DNA of 45,014 nucleotides from Bacteroidales bacterium (GTDB lineage Bacteria; Bacteroidota; Bacteroidia; Bacteroidales; UBA7960): assembly GCA_003559735.1 (NCBI GenBank), contig PWKN01000214.1:1-45014 (forward strand), read 5' to 3'. Below, one piece after another: positions 40,619 to 45,014 of this stretch. Each line of letters begins with the position of its first letter. The first letter of the stretch is position 1. Position numbers and translations under genes: made by a program. The notes under the pieces are model-generated. The model was given only the letters and a program-made list of their open reading frames with translations, did no database searches and was not told the origin of the DNA.

Positions 40619-42859
40619 ATGAATGCTGCTGCCCTGCGCCACTGCTTGTTGTTGGTTATCATGTTTTGCGCTGTAAAGGCCGGAACGCAAACCAAAGAGA
40701 TCAGCCTTGAAAAACTGTGGCTCGATCGTTACTTCATGCCCCAGACCATCACCCGGGGGTTGTCAATGCAGGACGGACTGCATTATACACTGATCAGGGA
40801 CCGTTCGCGTATCGATATTCACCGTTATGATACAGGTGATTTTGCAGAAACGGTATTCAATACAGCAGGATTCCTTGAAGATGAAGAAGGGCAACCCCTG
40901 ACAATTGACACATATTCATTCTGTCAGGATGAACGAATGATGCTTGTGGGTGTTCACCAGGAGGCGATCTACCGCCGGTCGAGACGTGCTGAATATTATG
41001 TGTGGGATATAGAAAAACAAGTGCTTACGCCATTGTCGGCGGGCACGACACAACGTTTGCCCGACTTCTCGCCGGATGGAAGCATGGTTGCATTTGTAAG
41101 ACAGAACAACATATATATAAGGGAACTGGATAGCGGGGAGGAGTACCCGGTAACGACGGACGGGAAATACAACCATATCATAAACGGCACCACCGACTGG
41201 GTCTATGAGGAAGAGTTTTACCTCACAAAAGGCTTTGAGTGGTCGCCCGACGGAAAGAGAATAGCGTTCATGCGCTTTGACGAAAGTCATGTCCGTGAGT
41301 TTGTCATGATGCGGTTCGGCGGACTCCTTTATCCCAGTGAGTACCGGTTCAAGTATCCAAAGGCTGGTGAGGAGAATGCCGTTGTTACCCTGCATGTTTA
41401 TGATGTAAATACCCGGGAGACCATCGTGGTCGATACGGGCAGGGAAAAAGACCAGTACATACCACGGTTCGGGTGGACAACCGATGCCGGCAGTTTGTCG
41501 TTTCAACGGCTGAACCGGCATCAGAATCATCTTGAGGTTTTTATCGCAGATGCCTCGACCGGACATACACAGCTTGTTTATGACGAACGAAACAGGTGGT
41601 ATATCCGGATCACCGACAATCTTACCTTCCTGCAGGATGGCCGTCATTTTATCATTACCAGCGAAATGAGCGGCTACAACCATATATACCTGTATGATAT
41701 GGATCGGGCGACAATGAGGCCTCTGACCCGGGGTGATTATGATGTCCAGGATTTCCTGGGTGTGGATGAGGAGGCGGGACTGGTGTACTATCTTGCCCGT
41801 AAGGAGACTCCGCTAAGGAACGATCTGTATGTGACTTCCCTTGACGGGGAGGACACAAGGAAGCTTACCACCGGCAGCGGCACACATAGTCCTTCTTTCA
41901 GCAAGGGGTTCCGTTACTTCATAAACAGGTACTCAACAGCAACCAGTCCGCCGGTATACAGTATTCACACCGCTGACGGTGCTTTGGTAGGGGTGCTGGA
42001 AGACAACCAGGAACTGGATGAGCGTGTTGCGGAACATGGATTTGCTGAACCCCGGTTTTTCAGTTTTAACACCAGCGAAGGGGTGTTGCTGAACGGACAA
42101 ATGATCCGTCCGGTTGATTTTGATCCCGGTCAGACCTACCCGGTGCTGATGTATGTGTATGGCGGACCGGGTCACCAGGCTGTGACAGACAGCTGGAATC
42201 CGTTCAACGGGGTATGGTTTCAGATGCTCGCGCAGATGGGCTATATCGTTGTAACGGTCGATAACCGTGGTACCGGTGGCAGGGGAGAGGAATTCCGGAA
42301 AATGACCTACCTGCAACTTGGGAAATACGAAACCATTGACCAGACAGAGGCCGCCAGATACCTGGGCAACCTTGCTTATGTTGATGCAGACAGGATCGCC
42401 ATTTTTGGCTGGAGCTATGGCGGATATCTGTCATCCCTTTGCCTTGCCAAAGGGGCTGACTACTTCAGGGCTGCCATCGCTGTGGCCCCCGTGACCAGCT
42501 GGCGGTTTTACGACACCATATACACCGAGAGATACATGCGCACCCCGCAGGAGAACCCTGACGGATATGATGACAACTCGCCCATCAACCATGTTGACAG
42601 GATCACAGGCAGCTACCTCCTGGTACACGGAACGGACGATGATAATGTGCATTATCAGAACACCATTGAAATGGTTGATGCTTTGATCGGTGCGGGGGTT
42701 GACTTTGACCTGATGATCTATCCCGGCCATGACCATTCAATATTTACCGGAAAGGCACGACTGCACCTGTACCGGATGATGACCAGTTTTCTCGATCGCA
42801 CAATCGGACAGCCACATAAGTCTGATGAATATGCTCCTGTAAATGGCAGCGAAAAATAG
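40619..42859 (+). CDS. Dipeptidyl peptidase IV, S9B family
   Basis: The start at 40619 opens with a signal peptide (about 6-23); an earlier ATG (40532) adds 29 residues before it. The 746-residue protein has an N-terminal beta-propeller with the double-Glu motif (W-V-Y-E-E-E-F) that binds the substrate N-terminus, and a C-terminal alpha/beta-hydrolase with the nucleophile in G-W-S-Y-G-G, the acid in G-T-D-D-D-N-V-H and the His in G-H-D-H. DPP-IV removes X-Pro or X-Ala dipeptides; with the tricorn homologue it suggests a periplasmic peptide-degradation route and growth on protein. Confidence 0.96.
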   Translation: MNAAALRHCLLLVIMFCAVKAGTQTKEISLEKLWLDRYFMPQTITRGLSMQDGLHYTLIRDRSRIDIHRYDTGDFAETVFNTAGFLEDEEGQPLTIDTYSFCQDERMMLVGVHQEAIYRRSRRAEYYVWDIEKQVLTPLSAGTTQRLPDFSPDGSMVAFVRQNNIYIRELDSGEEYPVTTDGKYNHIINGTTDWVYEEEFYLTKGFEWSPDGKRIAFMRFDESHVREFVMMRFGGLLYPSEYRFKYPKAGEENAVVTLHVYDVNTRETIVVDTGREKDQYIPRFGWTTDAGSLSFQRLNRHQNHLEVFIADASTGHTQLVYDERNRWYIRITDNLTFLQDGRHFIITSEMSGYNHIYLYDMDRATMRPLTRGDYDVQDFLGVDEEAGLVYYLARKETPLRNDLYVTSLDGEDTRKLTTGSGTHSPSFSKGFRYFINRYSTATSPPVYSIHTADGALVGVLEDNQELDERVAEHGFAEPRFFSFNTSEGVLLNGQMIRPVDFDPGQTYPVLMYVYGGPGHQAVTDSWNPFNGVWFQMLAQMGYIVVTVDNRGTGGRGEEFRKMTYLQLGKYETIDQTEAARYLGNLAYVDADRIAIFGWSYGGYLSSLCLAKGADYFRAAIAVAPVTSWRFYDTIYTERYMRTPQENPDGYDDNSPINHVDRITGSYLLVHGTDDDNVHYQNTIEMVDALIGAGVDFDLMIYPGHDHSIFTGKARLHLYRMMTSFLDRTIGQPHKSDEYAPVNGSEK

Positions 42860-42956
42860 TTTCTGGTGTGTTGTCGTTGTTGTGTTTGATAATCAACCAG
42901 ATATAATTACCTGTTTGCTTTTTATGAATATTGCAGGAGATGACAATAAATTACAT

Positions 42957-42987
42957 TTTGTTATATCGGAAAAGGTTTGTAATTTTG
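42957..42987 (+). promoter_or_regulatory. Strong Bacteroidota promoter of rpsU
   Basis: TTTG (42957-42960), exactly 19 nt, then TAATTTTG (42980-42987): a full match to the -33 TTTG and -7 TAnnTTTG consensus. It lies 97 nt after the DPP-IV gene. Confidence 0.8.
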
Positions 42988-43036
42988 CCACCGCTTTTAA
43001 CGCAGCTGCTAATCAGGGTGCGTCCACAAAGCCGGG

Positions 43037-43155
43037 TGCCTGAACTGTAATGTTTGGGTTCAGGGTCTGCGCGGTTTTGAAAACCAGGGAGGTTGCTATT
43101 GTAAATGACTGGTTTCAAAACAAGCATCACGCAGAAAGCGGATCGCAGAGACAGA
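43037..43155 (+). ncRNA. Conserved 119-nt structured leader element, copy B (rpsU)
   Basis: Ungapped homologue of 22783-22901. Hairpin 1: CCTGAAC (43039-43045) with GTTCAGG (43058-43064). Hairpin 2 has an outer stem TCTGCG (43066-43071) with CGCAGA (43130-43135), an internal loop with AAGCATCA on the 3' side and an inner stem GTTTTGAAAACCAG (43074-43087) with CTGGTTTCAAAAC (43109-43121), with one bulged A. Compared with copy A, the top of the inner stem has changed on both sides and still pairs, and the terminal loops vary most, as expected for a conserved RNA fold. It lies 52 nt before the rpsU ATG. Confidence 0.75.
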
Positions 43156-43193
43156 CACTAATTAAGATATAAACATTATAAATAATTTAAAAA

Positions 43194-43202
43194 AGAAAGA
43201 GG
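43194..43202 (+). promoter_or_regulatory. Shine-Dalgarno sequence of rpsU
   Basis: AGAAAGAGG lies 5 nt before the ATG at 43208 and follows the extended complement of the 16S 3' end (AGAAAGGAGG) apart from one G. Most other starts in this window lack such a site. In Flavobacterium, bS21 blocks the anti-SD and rpsU is reported to carry a functional SD used for feedback; this site fits that model. Confidence 0.7.
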
Positions 43203-43207
43203 CAAAG

Positions 43208-43405
43208 ATGATCATTGTTCCCATAAAAGAAGGTGAAAACATTGACCGGGTGTTAAAGAAGATGAAGCGAAAATTTGAGAAGACCGGTGTATTGCGCGAA
43301 TTGCGCGACAGGCAAAAATTCACCAAACCTTCGGTTAAAAAGCGTGAAGAGAAGCTGAAAGCAATTTATATCCAGAAACTGAGAGATCAGCAGGACGCTC
43401 AATAA
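43208..43405 (+). CDS. rpsU: Small ribosomal subunit protein bS21
   Basis: The 65-residue basic protein matches bS21: a V-P-x-K-E-G-E-N-I-D-R-x-L-K start, R-K-F-E-K-T-G-V-L-R-E-L-R-x-R and a Lys/Arg-rich C-terminal helix. In Bacteroidota, bS21 together with bS18 and bS6 holds the 16S anti-SD sequence out of use. The gene has its own strong promoter, a structured leader and an SD, so feedback control at both RNA and translation level is plausible. It is followed by a Xer recombinase and hpf. Confidence 0.97.
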   Translation: MIIVPIKEGENIDRVLKKMKRKFEKTGVLRELRDRQKFTKPSVKKREEKLKAIYIQKLRDQQDAQ

Positions 43406-43446
43406 CGCTGCATACAAAAAAAAATTCGATTTTTTCAGAAGAAATT

Positions 43447-43478
43447 TTTGCAGATGCTGTTTTTTTAGCATAACTTTA
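43447..43478 (+). promoter_or_regulatory. Possible promoter of the xer-hpf unit
   Basis: TTTG (43447-43450), a 20-nt spacer and TAACTTTA (43471-43478), one mismatch to TAnnTTTG. A start near 43485 would leave a leader of about 23 nt before the ATG at 43508. No convincing terminator separates rpsU from this site. Confidence 0.5.
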
Positions 43479-43507
43479 ACGCAAAGGTTTCTTTTTTCAT
43501 TTCCATA

Positions 43508-44398
43508 ATGGGGCAGCATTCAGAAAAATTTTTACAATACCTCGGCCGGGTAAAGCGATATGCGGGCCATACCGTAGTTGCCTATTCCGGTGATCTGGGA
43601 CAGTTTGAGGGTTTTCTGGCTGATGTTTACGGACTGGATGGATGTCACCAGGCCAGCACGGTGATGGTCAGGTCCTGGTTTGCGGAGCTCAGCAGGCAGG
43701 GGGTGGCACACAGTACGTTCAACCGCAAGTTGTCTGCCCTCCGGTCGTTCTACAGGTATCTTCATAACAACGGTGTAATTGCCGAAAACCCCATGCTCAG
43801 GGTGTCTTCCGTAAAAAAACAGCGACGGTTGCCGGTTTTTGTTGAAGAGGACAGGCTGATGGAATTCTTTGAAAAGCATGCTTTTGAGAACACCTTTCAG
43901 GACCTGCGTGACCTGTTCATGCTGGAGCTTTTTTACGCGACAGGCATACGTTTATCCGAACTGATCAACCTCAGGCATCAGGACATTGACGGTGAAAGCA
44001 TGCAGATGACTGTTACCGGAAAGGGGAACAAGCAGCGCATTGTTCCGCTGCTTCGGGGTACGGTTGTACTGTATGGCACCTATTGCAGGGAGAAATTAAG
44101 GCTTTTCGGCACCCGGCCGGATCAGGTTGTATTTGTGACCGATAAAGGGATGAAGCTGTACCCTGTGTTTGTATACCGGAAAATAAGGAGGTACCTGGGA
44201 ATGGTAACCACCAGGACAAAGAAAAGTCCGCACGTACTCCGTCATTCATTTGCCACGCATATGCTGAACAGGGGGGCTGATCTGAATGCGATCAAGGAGC
44301 TGCTCGGACATGCCAGTTTGTCGGCTACGCAGGTTTACACACACACCAGTATTGAAAAGATGAAACAAGTTTATAAACAAGCCCACCCAAAGGCTTAA
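43508..44398 (+). CDS. xerC: Tyrosine recombinase XerC/XerD
   Basis: The 296-residue recombinase resolves chromosome dimers at dif. It has the N-terminal SAM-like domain (about 1-90) and the catalytic domain with G-I-R-L-S-E-L (Arg), G-K-G-N-K-Q-R (Lys), H-V-L-R-H-S-F-A-T (His and Arg), L-G-H-A-S (His) and V-Y-T-H-T (nucleophile Tyr). Length and motifs are those of the housekeeping enzyme, not a phage integrase. Which of XerC or XerD it is cannot be decided here; the symbol is provisional. No dif-like site was recognised. Confidence 0.9.
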   Translation: MGQHSEKFLQYLGRVKRYAGHTVVAYSGDLGQFEGFLADVYGLDGCHQASTVMVRSWFAELSRQGVAHSTFNRKLSALRSFYRYLHNNGVIAENPMLRVSSVKKQRRLPVFVEEDRLMEFFEKHAFENTFQDLRDLFMLELFYATGIRLSELINLRHQDIDGESMQMTVTGKGNKQRIVPLLRGTVVLYGTYCREKLRLFGTRPDQVVFVTDKGMKLYPVFVYRKIRRYLGMVTTRTKKSPHVLRHSFATHMLNRGADLNAIKELLGHASLSATQVYTHTSIEKMKQVYKQAHPKA

Positions 44399-44403
44399 AC
44401 ATT

Positions 44404-44408
44404 GGAGG
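44404..44408 (+). promoter_or_regulatory. Shine-Dalgarno sequence of hpf
   Basis: GGAGG (within TTGGAGGGA) stands 10 nt before the ATG at 44419. It is a perfect core match, at slightly long spacing. Like the rpsU site it is exceptional among the starts in this window. Confidence 0.6.
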
Positions 44409-44418
44409 GATAACAATC

Positions 44419-44718
44419 ATGAAAGTGACGATCAGTTCAATCCATTTCAAAGCAGATGTAAAGTTGGAGGACTTTATCAGGGAAAAAACGGCCAAGCTGG
44501 CAAATTTGTTTGACGGGGTTATCGGTTGTGATGTAACCCTGAAGCTCGACGCTGCCTCCAACAATGAGAACAAAATTGCCGAGATCAGGGTCCTGATACC
44601 CGGCAACGATCTGTTTGCCAAGAAACAGGCAAAAACATTTGAGGAAGCGGTCGACAATACGGTGGATGCATTGAAGCGTCAGGTGAAGAGGCACAAACAA
44701 AAGCTGAGGGGTTTATAG
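44419..44718 (+). CDS. hpf: Ribosome hibernation promoting factor (HPF/RaiA family)
   Basis: The 99-residue protein has the beta-alpha-beta-beta-beta-alpha pattern of HPF, with a basic C-terminal helix (L-K-R-Q-V-K-R-H-K-Q-K-L). It binds the 30S decoding region in slow growth, blocking translation and promoting hibernating ribosomes. It is the short form without the C-terminal dimerisation domain. It follows the Xer gene by 20 nt and precedes the tRNA promoter; the proximity of rpsU, hpf and tRNAs makes a translation-related cluster. Confidence 0.93.
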   Translation: MKVTISSIHFKADVKLEDFIREKTAKLANLFDGVIGCDVTLKLDAASNNENKIAEIRVLIPGNDLFAKKQAKTFEEAVDNTVDALKRQVKRHKQKLRGL

Positions 44719-44755
44719 TACCGGGAAACATTTTTTTAAAAAAGTTGATTTTATT

Positions 44756-44786
44756 TTTGGTAGGTTTTAAATCTTTTGTACATTTG
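44756..44786 (+). promoter_or_regulatory. Strong Bacteroidota promoter of the tRNA operon
   Basis: TTTG (44756-44759), exactly 19 nt, then TACATTTG (44779-44786), a full consensus match. Transcription should start near 44793, about 34 nt before tRNA-Thr. Confidence 0.8.
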
Positions 44787-44826
44787 CAGACCTTTTTGCA
44801 GGGCATTTTTATGTCAAAGTGTTGAT

Positions 44827-44900
44827 GCCGATGTAGCTCAGTTGGTCAGAGCAGCTGATTTGTAATCAGCTGGCCGGGGGTTCGAATCCCTCCATCGGCT
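44827..44900 (+). tRNA. tRNA-Thr (anticodon TGT)
   Basis: A complete cloverleaf: acceptor GCCGATG (44827-44833) with CATCGGC (44893-44899), D-arm with AGCTCAGTTGGTCAGAGC, anticodon stem-loop with loop TTTGTAA (anticodon TGT), T-arm with GGTTCGAATCC and discriminator T at 44900. CCA is not encoded. It is the first of at least two tRNAs in the operon. Confidence 0.96.
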
Positions 44901-44924
44901 CGAGGCGCACATTATGTGAATCCC

Positions 44925-45007
44925 GGGGGGGTTCCAGAGCGGTCAAATGGGGCAGACTGTAAATCTGTTGGCTTTCGCCTTCGGAGGTTCGAATCCTTCC
45001 CCCCCCA
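44925..45007 (+). tRNA. tRNA-Tyr (anticodon GTA)
   Basis: A complete class II tRNA of 83 nt: acceptor of seven G (44925-44931) with seven C (45000-45006), anticodon loop CTGTAAA (GTA), a long variable arm (about 13 nt) and a T-arm with GGTTCGAATCC. The discriminator is A at 45007; CCA is not encoded. It lies 24 nt after tRNA-Thr. In Bacteroidota this pair is often followed by tRNA-Gly, another tRNA-Thr and tuf, which would lie beyond the window. Confidence 0.96.
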
Positions 45008-45014
45008 CTTTTAA

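Larger units (their letters stand above)
42860..43207 (+). other. 348-nt regulatory region and leader of rpsU
   Basis: No gene is visible. In order it holds a near-perfect promoter (42957-42987), the 119-nt structured element copy B (43037-43155), an AT-rich single-stranded stretch and an SD sequence (43194-43202). With a start of transcription near 42994 the leader is about 214 nt, long for a 65-codon gene. Confidence 0.75.

Noticed and set aside
43406-43507. Rho-independent terminator after rpsU
   Set aside because: There are A and T runs (around 43418-43436 and 43461-43467) but no stable GC-containing stem; the T run is better explained as the spacer of the xer promoter.
43508-44398. Phage or genomic-island integrase
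   Set aside because: Length, motifs and the rpsU-xer-hpf-tRNA context fit the housekeeping Xer recombinase; there are no phage genes or direct repeats at the tRNA genes within the window.

Overview
The window is a stretch of Bacteroidota chromosome. The evidence is GldB, FtsA and FtsZ with the Bacteroidota-type tail, a HU/SPOR protein, a tricorn-type S41 peptidase, and several promoters of the TTTG-N19-TAnnTTTG form used by the Bacteroidota primary sigma factor. Most start codons have no Shine-Dalgarno (SD) sequence. MurE carries the DNPR motif of meso-diaminopimelate-adding enzymes. GldB, the paired GlsA/GlsB-like acyltransferases and the gene order rpsU-xer-hpf-tRNA-Thr-tRNA-Tyr suggest Bacteroidales or Marinilabiliales. 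The species cannot be named from this sequence.

Layout. 1-1070: an FKBP lipoprotein, then about 400 nt of stacked intergenic repeats. 1071-15847 (minus strand): the division and cell wall (dcw) cluster, transcribed mraZ-rsmH-ftsL-ftsI-murE-mraY-murD-ftsW-murG-murC-ftsQ-ftsA-ftsZ, with a triple 10-bp MraZ operator at its head. 16336-18935 (plus): GlsA/GlsB-like lipoamino-acid acyltransferases and the ribosome GTPase EngB. 19017-23181: gldB, a beta-barrel gene, nadE and a NifU-type Fe-S protein. 23294-28467 (minus): an alkyltransferase-like protein, trmB, a HU/SPOR membrane protein, kdsB, a deoxynucleoside kinase and a GH3-family enzyme. 28657-33287 (plus): an orphan histidine kinase, a LolA-like protein, a secreted-type YidD and two paralogous TPR/membrane proteins. 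33290-35204 (minus): a TM2 protein, a small beta-barrel and a 1-Cys peroxiredoxin. 35648-42859: a tricorn protease homologue, a small unknown, pssA, yraN and a DPP-IV peptidase. 42860-45014: rpsU with a long leader, a Xer recombinase, hpf, tRNA-Thr and tRNA-Tyr.

Two observations stand out. First, a 119-nt structured element occurs twice, upstream of the nfu-like gene (22783-22901) and upstream of rpsU (43037-43155), in the same orientation relative to each gene. The copies align without gaps at 97 of 119 positions by hand count, and both fold into the same two-hairpin architecture, which suggests a cis-acting leader RNA. Second, murD in the dcw cluster has lost its whole N-terminal and central ATPase domains: a 190-residue C-terminal fragment starts with a GTG overlapping the mraY stop codon.

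A third pattern is that rpsU and hpf, both ribosome-associated, together with the histidine kinase, have clear SD sequences while the other starts checked do not. This fits the published model in which bS21 occludes the anti-SD in Bacteroidota and controls its own SD-containing mRNA.
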